Positions 44,300 through 53,486 are shown, numbered from the stretch's first letter. The stretch: DNA of 64,000 bases from Pelorhabdus rhamnosifermentans (GCF_018835585.1 NZ_JAHGVE010000002.1:223665-287664), one strand, 5' to 3'. Made by a program: numbers and translations. Notes: a model not told the origin generated them from the letters alone.

Positions 44300-45958
44300 G
44301 TGGATGCAAAAATGTATTTAGATAAAGGCTATGAATTAATGAATAACGGAGCTCTACAACAAGCGGCAGACGCTTTTTGTAGAGCTATTGAAATAAATTC
44401 CCAATATGCCGAGGCTTATAATGGTTTGGGAGTGGTAAAAGTTGGGGAGAAGTTGGTGGATGTAGCAGAGTCTGCATTTCGTAAAGCTATTATTTTGAAA
44501 CCTGATTTTTTTGAGGCGTATAATAATTTAGGTACCGTTTTAATAAATTGTAACCGACTTACTGAAGCTGAGATTTGCTTAAGGCAAGCAATTCAATTGA
44601 ATCCACAATATCCCGAGGCTTACGGTAATCTGGGAGTGGTTTTAATGGGAATAAAGCAATTGGCCGAAGCTGAAAGCTGTCTTAAACGTGCAATTGAGTT
44701 GAAAAGTGATTTAATAGAGGCCTATGCAACACTCGGTTTGGTATTAAGAGATACTAACTGCTATGAAGCGGAGGAATATCTTCGTCGAGCCATTGAACTG
44801 AATCCAAAATATCCAGAGAGTTACAATAATTTGGGGTTGGTTTTAAAATATAGTTTTCGTCTTGATGAAGCAGAGGCTTGTTATCGCCGAGCAATTGAGC
44901 TGCAACCTGAATATTTGAATGCTCGGGTAAATTTGGGCATTCTTTTGAAAGATACCTATCGGCTGGACGAAGCGAAGGCATGTTTTTGCCAAGTGATTGA
45001 ACAGTATCCAAATTCTGTTGAAGCTAGTTTTGCCTTAGGAATTTTAGACTTGCTTCAGGGAAAGTATGGTGCTGAGTGGTGGGAAAAATATGAATTGAGA
45101 CGGAAAGTGTTCGGCTATTGGCAGCCGGAAATTCGCTATTGGCAAGGTGAAAACTTAGCAGGCTGTAGAATCTTGCTATATTATGAGCAAGGATTTGGTG
45201 ATACGATTCAATTTATCAGGTATGCGAAAAAGGTTGCAGAACTGGCATCTGAAACAACTGTATTGATTCAGAAACCTTTGCAACAGTTGATGATAAATTC
45301 GCAAAAAACGGTTGTTATTTCTACTGATGAAAAGATACACGAGGAAAGATATGACTTTACCTGCTCGTTGCTTAGCCTTCCTTTTGTATTTAAGACGACG
45401 CAGGAGACAATTCCCAAGAAGATTCCATATATACAGCCGGAACACGAGGTTGTAATAAAATGGTCCAAAATACTTGGGAAAAGAGGTATTGGCAAGAGAT
45501 TAAGAGTTGGTGTTGTGTGGGCGGGTAATCCTAATCACAAAAACGATTGTAATCGTTCCATAGCTTTTGAAACGTTCAGACAGTTATTTGATATTACTGA
45601 AGTAGAATGGGTTAGTTTACAAGTGGGGAAACGGGCCGGAAATTTGAAAGATACATTATATAGCGTTATTGATTTATCTTCTCGACTAATTGATTTTTCC
45701 GAAACAGCAGGTGTGATTAGTAATCTTGATTTGATCATATCAGTTGATTCGGCTGTAGCTCATTTGGCAGGAGCAATGGGAAAAGAAACATGGCTACTTT
45801 TACCATTTGCTCCGGATTGGCGCTGGCAATTAGAACGTGAAGACAGTGATTGGTATCCGACGATACGAATACTTCGTCAGCAGAAATATGGCGATTGGCA
45901 GGGGGTTTTAAGAAGAGTTAAGGAGCTGGTACATATAAAACAAGCGGCAGCCAGATAG
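44300..45958 (+). CDS. TPR-repeat protein with GT9-like glycosyltransferase C-domain
   Basis: The 552-aa protein has about eight tetratricopeptide repeats (1-265, for example AYNNLGTVLINCNRLTEAE) followed by a GT-B-type domain resembling heptosyltransferase family 9 (about 290-552), with LLYYEQGFGDTIQFIRYAKK and the nucleotide-sugar-site pattern SVDSAVAHLAGAMGKETWLLLP. Such fusions are often glycosyltransferases near flagellin or surface polysaccharide genes, but no such genes lie nearby. GTG 44300 is 6 nt from GGGGGA; ATG 44294 abuts it. Confidence 0.85.
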   Translation: MDAKMYLDKGYELMNNGALQQAADAFCRAIEINSQYAEAYNGLGVVKVGEKLVDVAESAFRKAIILKPDFFEAYNNLGTVLINCNRLTEAEICLRQAIQLNPQYPEAYGNLGVVLMGIKQLAEAESCLKRAIELKSDLIEAYATLGLVLRDTNCYEAEEYLRRAIELNPKYPESYNNLGLVLKYSFRLDEAEACYRRAIELQPEYLNARVNLGILLKDTYRLDEAKACFCQVIEQYPNSVEASFALGILDLLQGKYGAEWWEKYELRRKVFGYWQPEIRYWQGENLAGCRILLYYEQGFGDTIQFIRYAKKVAELASETTVLIQKPLQQLMINSQKTVVISTDEKIHEERYDFTCSLLSLPFVFKTTQETIPKKIPYIQPEHEVVIKWSKILGKRGIGKRLRVGVVWAGNPNHKNDCNRSIAFETFRQLFDITEVEWVSLQVGKRAGNLKDTLYSVIDLSSRLIDFSETAGVISNLDLIISVDSAVAHLAGAMGKETWLLLPFAPDWRWQLEREDSDWYPTIRILRQQKYGDWQGVLRRVKELVHIKQAAAR

Positions 45959-46074
45959 TCAGTACGGATAGTTCATGATTCCATTCACCCCTATGGTCTG
46001 GTTCAACATAATTAGTATAGGTGGTGTGTGAAATGTGGGAATGGGATGCTCAAGTTATATATATGTATAGAAGG

Positions 46075-46098
46075 ACGCGCGTAACTAGCGCGTTTTTT
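46075..46098 (+). terminator. Terminator after the TPR gene
   Basis: ACGCGC (46075-46080) pairs with GCGCGT, followed by TTTTT. Confidence 0.75.
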
Positions 46099-46217
46099 GT
46101 TTGGATTTTTATTAATTATAAATTTTGGGATGAATGAAGGCTGATCTTTATGCACAAGAATAATAAAGTCAGCAAAAAAAATCAAATTTGGATGGAGAAG
46201 AGTGGAGGAATTTATCA

Positions 46218-46937
46218 ATGGACATTATTATAGAAAATGTCTATCGGACGTTTATTGCTTTAGGGGCTTTAATGGTTGTGACAAAAGTCATGGGAAGAAG
46301 ATCCATTGCCCAACTTACGCTATATGATTATGTAATCGGGCTTATTCTTGGTAACATCGGCGCCGCGTTTGCAGTGGGAAAATCAGTATCTATAGCAGAG
46401 GGGCTAGTGAGTTTAACAGCTGCAACTGTTTGGGTATTAGTTGTTAATTTTTTTACACAAAGGAGTCTATCAGCAAGAAAATTTGTCGATTCCGAACCCA
46501 TTATGGTTATTTACCAAGGCCGCATTTTGGAAGAAAATTTGCAAAAGAAATTTTACAACATAAATGATCTCTTGCGGGCATTGCGTGAGCAAAGTATTTT
46601 TGATCCCTCTAATGTCGAGGTAGCAGTCATTGAAACAGATGGACAGATAAGCGTAATGGAGAATAAGGAAATAGATAAGTCGGAAAAATCCGAGACTATG
46701 TGCGATACGTTACCTGACATTTACAGTGGCTTGATTGGGCGAGAGCTTATTATTGATGGCAAGGTAATTGATTCTGCCTTGTCTAAAAGCGGGATGACAC
46801 TTGAATGGCTTAAAAGCAGTCTGGCGCATCAAAATGCGAAGCTTGAAGATGTGACTTTGGCAATGATAACACCCGACGGAAAACTATATATCGATAAAAA
46901 AAATGATAAAGCACCCAAAATTGAAGGCGAAAAATGA
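46218..46937 (+). CDS. DUF421 / YetF family membrane protein
   Basis: The 239-aa protein has three N-terminal membrane helices (about 10-27, 42-62, 68-88) with the family pattern MGRRSIAQLTLYDYVIG, then two cytosolic YetF beta-rich modules (KFVDSEPIMVIYQGRILEENL and FDPSNVEVAVIETDGQISVM). The frame is open from 46188, but GTGGAGG fixes ATG 46218. It is a third YetF paralogue, unlinked to the spoVA cluster at 60-64 kb. Molecular function unknown. Confidence 0.92.
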   Translation: MDIIIENVYRTFIALGALMVVTKVMGRRSIAQLTLYDYVIGLILGNIGAAFAVGKSVSIAEGLVSLTAATVWVLVVNFFTQRSLSARKFVDSEPIMVIYQGRILEENLQKKFYNINDLLRALREQSIFDPSNVEVAVIETDGQISVMENKEIDKSEKSETMCDTLPDIYSGLIGRELIIDGKVIDSALSKSGMTLEWLKSSLAHQNAKLEDVTLAMITPDGKLYIDKKNDKAPKIEGEK

Positions 46938-47131
46938 GATAACTTGTTCAGACGATAAATTAGGAGGAAAACGTAAAGATTTAAGATAAAAGGGTTGTAT
47001 GTTGCATCCGTGCATAATGGGTGATAAAATGACATCAATTCTTAAAATAAATCGATGAGTTTTGTAAAAAGGATAATCTATATCAATTCACGTATTTGTA
47101 TCTCTAAATAATAGAAAAGGGGGAGATGTTT

Positions 47132-47533
47132 ATGGATTCTAATTTGAAAATTGGCATGAAAGCCGAAAAAACGGAAAAAGTTACTGAAAACAATACAGCT
47201 ATTAAATATGGCAGTGGGGGAGTGGCTGTTTATGCGACTCCAGCCATGATCGGATTGATGGAGGCAACTTCCTTAGCAGTTGTTGATTCCTACTTGCCTC
47301 AAGGAATGGCTACAGTAGGTATTGATTTAAAAATCAAGCATCTTGCAGCCACTCCTGTAGGCATGACGATTAAAGTGGTTGCTGAGCTTATCCAATTGGA
47401 TGGAAGGCGTCTTATTTTTCATGTCACTGCATTTGATGACAGAGAGAAAATTGGCGAAGGGACACATGAACGTTTCATTATTACGAAGGAAAAATTTTTA
47501 CAAAAAGCAGAAGCAAAAAAGGATATGGCATAA
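47132..47533 (+). CDS. Hot-dog-fold thioesterase (fluoroacetyl-CoA thioesterase-like)
   Basis: The 133-aa protein has the FlK-type core: VYATPAMIGLMEATSLAVVD supplies the Thr and Glu, and KHLAATPVGMTIKV supplies the His of the FlK catalytic triad. In most bacteria these proteins act on unknown acyl-CoAs; true fluoroacetate resistance is rare. AAGGGGGAGA at 47117-47126 favours ATG 47132 over 47126. The aldo/keto reductase follows 21 bp downstream, probably co-transcribed. Confidence 0.88.
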   Translation: MDSNLKIGMKAEKTEKVTENNTAIKYGSGGVAVYATPAMIGLMEATSLAVVDSYLPQGMATVGIDLKIKHLAATPVGMTIKVVAELIQLDGRRLIFHVTAFDDREKIGEGTHERFIITKEKFLQKAEAKKDMA

Positions 47534-47554
47534 ATGAGATGAGGGAGAATGAAG

Positions 47555-48580
47555 ATGGATAAAATTCAATTGGGTCGCACAAAATTAATGGTGAGTAGAA
47601 GTGGCTTTGGCGCTTTACCTATACAGCGGATTTCTTTTGATGAAACGAAAGCGATACTAAGAACGGCTTATGAAAATGGAATAAACTTTTTTGATACTGC
47701 AAGAGGATATACAGATAGTGAAGAAAAAATCGGTTATTCTCTTTCGGAAGTAAGAAATCATATTATCCTTGCTACCAAGAGCCCGGCGAAGAATAAAAAA
47801 ACATTATTTGAACATTTAGAAACGAGTCTCAAAAATTTAAAAACCGATTATATCGATATTTATCAATTACATAATCCGAAGGAACTTCCAGATCCAGAGG
47901 ATTCAGAAGGTCTTTATGCCGGTTTAATCGAGGCTAAGAAAAAAGGAATGATTCGCTTTATTGGTCTTACAAATCATAATATAAAAAATGCCATGCAGGC
48001 AGCCGCATCTAACTTGTACGACACGATTCAATTTCCTTTGAATTCTCTTTCAACTGATGAAGATTTAAAATTAATTGCTGAGTGTAAAAAAAATGGGATT
48101 GGTGTGATAGCCATGAAAGCCTTATCAGGTGGCTTAATCACGAATGCTTCTACTACGTTTGCTTTTTTAAGACAGTTTGATAATGTAGTGCCTATTTGGG
48201 GTATTCAGAAGATCAGTGAATTAGAGGAATTTGTCGCCTTGGAAAAGAATCCGCCGGAATTGGATGAAGCCATGTGGAAACTGATTCAAAAGGACAGAAA
48301 TGAATTAGCAGGGGATTTTTGTAGAGGATGCGGATATTGCATGCCATGTCCTGCCGGGATAGAAATACCTGTTCAAGCAAGAATATCGTTGCTTTTAGGA
48401 AGAGCACCGATTGGTCCATTCATGGAAAACGATTTCAGGGAAAAAATGAATTTAATTAATCAATGCCTAGAATGTGGCCAGTGTAAAAGTCAGTGTCCTT
48501 ATGAGCTTGATACGCCGAATCTTTTAAAACGGGAACTAAAAAAATATAATGAATTTTACGAAGTGCATAAGAAAATATAA
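47555..48580 (+). CDS. Aldo/keto reductase with C-terminal 4Fe-4S ferredoxin domain
   Basis: The 341-aa protein has an AKR barrel (about 1-260; FFDTARGYTDSEEKIG has the catalytic Asp and Tyr, LATKS the Lys) and a bacterial ferredoxin-like tail with CRGCGYCMPCPAG and CLECGQCKSQCP, enough for two 4Fe-4S clusters. This arrangement is common in anaerobic Firmicutes and suggests electron exchange with ferredoxin. ATG 47555 is 7 nt from GAGGGAGA. Confidence 0.92.
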   Translation: MDKIQLGRTKLMVSRSGFGALPIQRISFDETKAILRTAYENGINFFDTARGYTDSEEKIGYSLSEVRNHIILATKSPAKNKKTLFEHLETSLKNLKTDYIDIYQLHNPKELPDPEDSEGLYAGLIEAKKKGMIRFIGLTNHNIKNAMQAAASNLYDTIQFPLNSLSTDEDLKLIAECKKNGIGVIAMKALSGGLITNASTTFAFLRQFDNVVPIWGIQKISELEEFVALEKNPPELDEAMWKLIQKDRNELAGDFCRGCGYCMPCPAGIEIPVQARISLLLGRAPIGPFMENDFREKMNLINQCLECGQCKSQCPYELDTPNLLKRELKKYNEFYEVHKKI

Positions 48581-48597
48581 AAATAAACGAATGTGCT

Positions 48598-48635
48598 AAA
48601 AGTCACAAAGTACGGTTATATCGTATTTTGTGGCT
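48598..48635 (+). terminator. Hairpin of a repeated terminator type (copy A)
   Basis: AAGTCACAAAGTACG pairs with CGTATTTTGTGGCTT (one G-T pair). It is nearly identical to 59520-59562, with a compensating base-pair change. The T-run on the + strand is short. Confidence 0.65.
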
Positions 48636-48684
48636 TAATTTATGTCATTTAATCATAAAAAAAGAAGTAATATAGGGAATATTG

Positions 48685-48712
48685 TTGAAAAAGTAATGCA
48701 GAGTAGTATAAT
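48685..48712 (+). promoter_or_regulatory. Promoter of the Tat-amidase gene
   Basis: TTGAAA (48685-48690) and TATAAT (48707-48712) are separated by 16 bp; the start of the amidase gene is 57 bp downstream. Confidence 0.65.
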
Positions 48713-48768
48713 TAGTTTGTGATTTATAATAGCACAAAACTAATACTTGTAATTCTGGTGGTCTTAAT

Positions 48769-49731
48769 ATGAATCGAAGGACATTTTTACGCAAAACTTT
48801 TTACATGGGCGCTAATTTATGGTTCGGTCAAAATCTACTTCGTTACGGCACTGTTTTCGCAAATTCAACACAAAATATATCGACACATATTGTAAATATA
48901 CGGAAAGCTTTTCATCGAGCTCAAGATGATAAGCAGGTCTATTTTCGAGTAGTTCTTGAAGTTTCTGATAAGTGCGAAATTATTAAGGAACAGAATGCCA
49001 AATATGTTCAAATTACGCTTAAAAATTGTAGTGCCGACAGTTTTGTCGGCACTTTCGCTTGTTCAAATCAATTTATATCTGACTATAAGATTGAACAAGT
49101 ATCTCAGCAAGATAGTCAAATTAAAATTCGTTTAATGGAGGTACTTCCACTTCCCGAGATACGCTGTAGCGTTTTTCCGCCGTCTATTTTGTGCAATCAT
49201 TATCGTATCATACTCGATATTGGTGCTTTTAGTAAACCAACACAAATCAAAGAAAATAATTTAAAAATTAAAGAAACCAATTTAAAATTTGGCTCCTTAG
49301 AAACTCGATCTGAAACGAATATGCTCATTATCCATCATGTGGGCGGTACGGATCGCGATGTATCGGCTCAGGAGATTCATAGGTGGCACCTTGCAAATGG
49401 CTGGGCTGGCATTGGTTATCATTACGTGATTCGAAAAAATGGTATTATTGAACGAGGCAGGCCAAGGGATGCAATTGGTGCACATACTTATGGATATAAT
49501 GAAGCCTCAGTCGGTATTAATCTAGTAGGAGATTTTGAAGAATCCGTTCCTAAACAGGCGCAAATTCATTCGGCAGCGAAATTAGTTGCTGCTTTATGTC
49601 ATATTTATGATTTATCACCAAATCAGATTACTGTCCAAGGACATAAGGATTTAAACGATACTTTGTGTCCAGGGAAAAATTTGTATGATCAAATGCAGTT
49701 AGTTAGAGATAGATCCACTTCTTATATGTGA
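48769..49731 (+). CDS. Tat-exported N-acetylmuramoyl-L-alanine amidase (Amidase_2)
   Basis: Cuts the bond between N-acetylmuramic acid and the stem peptide. The 320-aa protein begins with a twin-arginine signal (NRRTFLRK), has an AMIN-like beta domain (about 35-165) and a zinc amidase/PGRP domain (about 175-310) with ligands in IIHHVGG (His) and QGHKDLNDTLCPG (His and Cys), plus IGYHYVIRKNG. Export through Tat implies folding before export. A TTCTGGTGG site precedes the ATG. Confidence 0.9.
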   Translation: MNRRTFLRKTFYMGANLWFGQNLLRYGTVFANSTQNISTHIVNIRKAFHRAQDDKQVYFRVVLEVSDKCEIIKEQNAKYVQITLKNCSADSFVGTFACSNQFISDYKIEQVSQQDSQIKIRLMEVLPLPEIRCSVFPPSILCNHYRIILDIGAFSKPTQIKENNLKIKETNLKFGSLETRSETNMLIIHHVGGTDRDVSAQEIHRWHLANGWAGIGYHYVIRKNGIIERGRPRDAIGAHTYGYNEASVGINLVGDFEESVPKQAQIHSAAKLVAALCHIYDLSPNQITVQGHKDLNDTLCPGKNLYDQMQLVRDRSTSYM

Positions 49732-49745
49732 GAAAAGAAAATGAA

Positions 49746-49789
49746 AAAACAAGACGAATCAGTCTCTAAAAGCTGATTCGTCTTGTTTT
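49746..49789. terminator. Bidirectional terminator between amidase and nrdG
   Basis: AAAACAAGACGAATCAG pairs with CTGATTCGTCTTGTTTT around a 10-nt loop; the convergent genes share it. It overlaps the nrdG stop by two bases. Confidence 0.92.
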
Positions 49790-50294
49790 ATAGTTGTTTC
49801 AGAACGACAGTACCTTTGATAAGTGAAGCACGAACATCAATGATTCGCTGATTGGATGAACCCCGGAAGCTGAGTTCGTAACTTTTATGTTTTTTTAAAA
49901 ACGGACCATCAATTAAGATATCTATTTGTTGAAGTAGAGTTAGAATTGAGAATTCAGCATGTGACTTTTGCAACAATTCCTCAAAAGTAAATCCTGTGTA
50001 GGCAATGATGTCATAGCTTTTGCTATGGGCAATTTCTGCTAAATTCGTCATAGCAAAACTCTGGCAAAATGGTTCACCGCCGCTTAGCGTTAATCCGCGT
50101 AATAAGGGGTTTTTCACCATTTCGGCGATAATTTGTGCTGGGGTAGTTTCAAAACCGCCCGTAAAAGGCCAAGTCTGTGGATTATGACAGTCTGGGCAGT
50201 GATGGGGGCAACCCTGGGCAAACACGACAAAGCGAAGATTCGGTCCGTCTACGATGGATTCACGAATAAGACCAGCAAGTTTCAGTGTACTCAA
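49788..50294 (-). CDS. nrdG: Anaerobic ribonucleotide reductase activating enzyme NrdG
   Basis: Radical SAM activase that installs the glycyl radical on NrdD. The 168-aa protein has the cluster motif CPHHCPDC (about 29-36) followed by HNPQTW, and the SAM-binding GGEP motif (LSGGEPFCQ). Its TTG start overlaps the nrdD stop by 3 bp, so the pair is translationally coupled. Confidence 0.96.
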   Translation of the reverse strand: MSTLKLAGLIRESIVDGPNLRFVVFAQGCPHHCPDCHNPQTWPFTGGFETTPAQIIAEMVKNPLLRGLTLSGGEPFCQSFAMTNLAEIAHSKSYDIIAYTGFTFEELLQKSHAEFSILTLLQQIDILIDGPFLKKHKSYELSFRGSSNQRIIDVRASLIKGTVVLKQL

Positions 50295-52648
50295 AGGACT
50301 TCCATTTTCCGATCCTGTTGTTCACCGCATACATGTGTGACTCTATCACGTACTTCAGCTCGCTTGGCATTGTTAAAGCGGTCGAGAGTGCCGACCAGAT
50401 AGCCCGTAATGCGACGAATTCGTTCAAAGGAGGGCCCGTCCATTTCGTTGCGACCACATTTAGGACAAGTATTGTCGATAATGCCGTTATAGCCACAGGC
50501 AGGATCTCGGTCAACGGGATGGTTGATCGATCCGTAACCGACACCACTTTCTTTCATGCAACGAATGACGGATTCGAAAGCATCGAGGTTTTTAGTCGGA
50601 TCGCCGTCAAGTTCAACATAGGTGATATGTCCGCCATTGGTGAGATTATGGTAAGGGGCTTCTAAGTTGATTTTATCATAGGCGCTAACCGGATAGTAGA
50701 CGGGAATATGAAATGAATTCGTGTAATATTCCCGATCAGTTATGCCGGGAATGCTGCCGAATCGTTTCTTGTCGATCTCGACAAAACGACCCGAAAGACC
50801 TTCAGCTGGCGTTGCCAGTAGAGAAAAATTGAGCTTATATTTTTGAGCCGCTTTGTCAATCTTGGCACGCATGTGACTAATAATTTCTAGCCCAAGCGCC
50901 TGTGCCTTTGCTGATTCTCCATGATGCTCACCAATCAAGGCTTTAAGGCATTCAGCCAGACCGATAAAACCGATGGAAAGTGTACCGTGTTTTAACACTT
51001 CGCGGATCTCGTCGTCAGGACCGAGTTTATCTGAATCCAGCCATATGCCGTCACCCATGAGGAAGGGGAAATTACGAACCTTTTTCTGGCACTGAATTTC
51101 AAAACGATCAAGTAGTTGATCAATACATAATTGAATGAGTGAATCTAGTTTTATATAGAATTCGGAAATATTGTTGTTACTTAAAATGCCGAGACGCGGT
51201 AAATTAATGGAAGTAAAGCTCAGATTGCCGCGGCCATAAACTGTTTCTCGTGCAGGATCGTTGACATTGCCGATGGTGCGTGTACGACAACCCATATAAG
51301 CGATTTCAGTCTCGGGATGGCCGGCCTTGTAATATTGCTGATTGAAGGGTGCGTCGATAAATGAAAAGTTAGGGAAAAGACGTTTGGCGCTGACACGGCA
51401 GGCAAGTTTGAACAAATCATAGTTCGGGTCGCCAGGGTTATAATTCACCCCTTCTTTGAGCTTAAATATCTGTATTGGGAAAATGGGGGTTTCGCCGTAA
51501 CCAAGGCCCGATTCTGTGGCCAACATGATGTTTTTCATAATCATGCGGCCTTCAGGTGAGATGTCGGTACCGTAGTTAACTGAACTGAACGGTACCTGGG
51601 CACCGGCCCGACTGTGCATGGTGTTTAAATTATGGATGAGAGCTTCCATAGCCTGATAAGTGGCCCGGTCCGTTTCCTTCAGAGCTTGTTTTAGTGAAAA
51701 GGCTTGTGATTTTTTTAGTAAGACCGGATCAAAGCAGTCCGCGAGCAGACGATTTTCTTCCGCTATGTAGTCAGTGGGATTGGAAATTTCCGGTGCCGTT
51801 TTCAAGCGACTCCAGATATCTTTTGCTGTATCTTTGATTTTTTCAGCGATACCGTCTTCGCTGTCAGTGCTAAAGGCAAGTGATTTGATTAAGTTGTCCC
51901 AATATTTTCTAGCAAAGGTTTTCCGTACGCCATCGGCCAGGCCATAGTCAAAATTCGGAATGCTTTGGCCACCATGTTGATCATTTTGGTTGGATTGAAT
52001 AGCAATACAGGCAAGAGCTGAATAGCTTGCAATGTCGTTGGGCTCGCGAAGATAACCATGCCCCGTCGAAAAACCACCCTTGAACAGTTTTTGAATGTCA
52101 ATTTGGCAGCATGTTGTTGTTAAGGTATAAAAATCGAAATCGTGAATATGAATGTCACCATCGCGATGTGCTTTGGCATGCTCCGGTTTGAGAATATACA
52201 TTTCATTATAAATTTTGGCGCCTTCAGAACCATATTTTAGCATGGAACCCATGGCAGTATCGCCGTCAATATTCGCATTGTCCCGTTTCAAATTGCTTTC
52301 CTTAGAATCGCGAGTCGTAATTTCTTCGTAGGTTTTCATGAGCCGTGTATTCATTTCACGTGCTCTAGTGCGTTCGGCACGATAAAGAATATAAGATTTG
52401 GCGACTTTGGAAAGGTCGGCGTCAATCAGTACCTTTTCAACAATATCTTGAATTTCTTCAACAGAAGGATGTGTGTGTGTTTCGGAATTTACTTGGTCTG
52501 TTTGCTCGGCAACTTTTATTGCAAGATCAAACGCTAACTTTGAGTCCCCATTACCGACTGCTTGTAGAGATTTGTAGATGGCATTCGTGATTTTTTCTAA
52601 ATTAAAGGGTACCTCGCGGCCATCCCTTTTTACGATTGTTGTGAGCAT
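50291..52648 (-). CDS. nrdD: Anaerobic (class III) ribonucleoside-triphosphate reductase NrdD
   Basis: Oxygen-sensitive glycyl-radical enzyme that makes dNTPs from NTPs, using formate in the best-studied type. The 785-aa protein has an N-terminal ATP-cone (TIVKRDGREVPFNLEKITNA), the catalytic core and a C-terminal zinc site (DPACGYNG and CPKCGRNE) before the glycyl-radical loop RRITGYLVGTLDRFN. The frame is open to 52717, but the promoter at 52723-52751 would start transcription at about 52716, so ATG 52648 is the start. It lacks a good Shine-Dalgarno. Confidence 0.95.
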   Translation of the reverse strand: MLTTIVKRDGREVPFNLEKITNAIYKSLQAVGNGDSKLAFDLAIKVAEQTDQVNSETHTHPSVEEIQDIVEKVLIDADLSKVAKSYILYRAERTRAREMNTRLMKTYEEITTRDSKESNLKRDNANIDGDTAMGSMLKYGSEGAKIYNEMYILKPEHAKAHRDGDIHIHDFDFYTLTTTCCQIDIQKLFKGGFSTGHGYLREPNDIASYSALACIAIQSNQNDQHGGQSIPNFDYGLADGVRKTFARKYWDNLIKSLAFSTDSEDGIAEKIKDTAKDIWSRLKTAPEISNPTDYIAEENRLLADCFDPVLLKKSQAFSLKQALKETDRATYQAMEALIHNLNTMHSRAGAQVPFSSVNYGTDISPEGRMIMKNIMLATESGLGYGETPIFPIQIFKLKEGVNYNPGDPNYDLFKLACRVSAKRLFPNFSFIDAPFNQQYYKAGHPETEIAYMGCRTRTIGNVNDPARETVYGRGNLSFTSINLPRLGILSNNNISEFYIKLDSLIQLCIDQLLDRFEIQCQKKVRNFPFLMGDGIWLDSDKLGPDDEIREVLKHGTLSIGFIGLAECLKALIGEHHGESAKAQALGLEIISHMRAKIDKAAQKYKLNFSLLATPAEGLSGRFVEIDKKRFGSIPGITDREYYTNSFHIPVYYPVSAYDKINLEAPYHNLTNGGHITYVELDGDPTKNLDAFESVIRCMKESGVGYGSINHPVDRDPACGYNGIIDNTCPKCGRNEMDGPSFERIRRITGYLVGTLDRFNNAKRAEVRDRVTHVCGEQQDRKMEVL

Positions 52649-52677
52649 AATTTTTTTAGGCCGCGCAATATGGACAT
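52630..52677 (-). CDS. Possible leader peptide overlapping the nrdD start
   Basis: A 15-codon frame (MSILRGLKKLCSQQS) begins at ATG 52677, preceded by AGGAGG (12 nt) and AAAGG (5 nt). Its stop lies 18 nt past the nrdD ATG, so its translation could open or couple initiation of nrdD. Speculative. Confidence 0.35.
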   Translation of the reverse strand: MSILRGLKKLCSQQS

Positions 52678-52722
52678 TTCGGCCTTTCGCCTCCTGTTCG
52701 GAAAGTATCAGTAACAATATCT

Positions 52723-52776
52723 ATCATATTACTAGATGTTGTGTCTGTCAATGTATTAATAATCAATATATAGTGT
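52723..52776 (-). promoter_or_regulatory. nrdDG promoter with two NrdR-box-like sites
   Basis: On the minus strand: -35 TTGACA (52746-52751) and -10 TATGAT (52723-52728), spacer 17 bp. One NrdR-like box, ACACTATATATTGATT (52761-52776), lies upstream and a second, ACACAACATCTAGTAA (52729-52744), fills the spacer. The boxes start 32 bp apart, the three-turn spacing known for NrdR. The repressor gene itself is not in this window. Confidence 0.85.
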
Positions 52777-52842
52777 AGTAGTCTACTGAGCCTCGCATAT
52801 TCTTTTCGTTTTGTGTTGTGAAGCACTGGTTATAGCAAGCAG

Positions 52843-52880
52843 GATGCGAGAGCTCTTCTGGGTGAAAGGGCTCTCGCATC
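52843..52880. repeat. Inverted repeat without T-run
   Basis: GATGCGAGAGC (52843-52853) pairs with GCTCTCGCATC (52870-52880). It lies between the nrdD promoter and the 3' end of the kinase gene. There is no T-run on either strand, so termination there would be inefficient or factor-dependent. Confidence 0.55.
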
Positions 52881-52896
52881 ATAAAAAAAATTATAG

Positions 52897-53397
52897 TTAT
52901 TTTATTAAGTTGTAAATTTTTTTTGCTGTTTCTTGTGGTGTCAGATGACTTACATTTATTTTAACCGTATCCATTTTATCATATAAGGGAAGTCTTTGCA
53001 CGCTTCTATTTATTACGTCAGATGTTCTCATTCCATTTTGAACATCTTGTTCTAATCTTCTTCTAAGCGCGGCTTCCGAACAAACAAGTGAAATTTTATA
53101 GAGCTCAAAATCAAGATCTGTTAGCGGTTCTAAGATTTGATTAAAAATAGCTTCCTGATGGATAACCCAGCAAAAAACGATATATTTATAGCTGGAATTA
53201 AGCAGATAATTTTTTAATAAATGCGTGATGTTATCCAATACCATAGCCTTATTTTCTTCCGAAACAATAAAGGGGTTCATATTCCAGCACCAGTCACCAT
53301 CAAGATAGATGCTGGGTTTTAATTTATCAAGCAGTATTTTGCATACCGTACTTTTACCAATACCCATGGTACCATTGATAATCATTAATTTTTTCAT
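52897..53397 (-). CDS. Small P-loop nucleotide kinase-like protein
   Basis: The 166-aa protein has a Walker A motif near its N-terminus (NGTMGIGKSTVCKIL, residues 8-22), LDGDWCW as a substrate/metal segment, and an arginine-rich lid (EAALRRRLEQDV). This fits the AAA_18/shikimate-kinase-like small kinase superfamily, related to aminoglycoside- or nucleoside-type kinases; the substrate is unknown. GAAAGGTG precedes the ATG. Confidence 0.8.
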   Translation of the reverse strand: MKKLMIINGTMGIGKSTVCKILLDKLKPSIYLDGDWCWNMNPFIVSEENKAMVLDNITHLLKNYLLNSSYKYIVFCWVIHQEAIFNQILEPLTDLDFELYKISLVCSEAALRRRLEQDVQNGMRTSDVINRSVQRLPLYDKMDTVKINVSHLTPQETAKKIYNLIK

Positions 53398-53425
53398 AAG
53401 ATCACCTTTCTTTTCGTCAACAGAA

Positions 53426-53460
53426 AATCCTGCAAAATTCCGATTGGAATTTGCAGGATT
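53426..53460 (-). terminator. Terminator of the TrmB/FAH operon
   Basis: AATCCTGCAAA.TTCC pairs with GGAA.TTTGCAGGATT; on the minus strand it is followed by TTTCTG. It lies 27 bp downstream of the FAH-family gene. Confidence 0.8.
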
Positions 53461-53486
53461 CTTGAATCGTAGAGATGCGGATACAG

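Noticed and set aside
44220-44321. Small Cys-containing frame (CGGCMWMQKC) overlapping the TPR gene start
   Set aside because: Its Shine-Dalgarno is poorly placed and it shares bases with the real gene in another frame; the cysteines may be a by-product.
47132-47533. Fluoroacetate-resistance gene
   Set aside because: The triad-like residues are shared by many hot-dog thioesterases, and nothing nearby points to fluoroacetate; only a general thioesterase call is supported.
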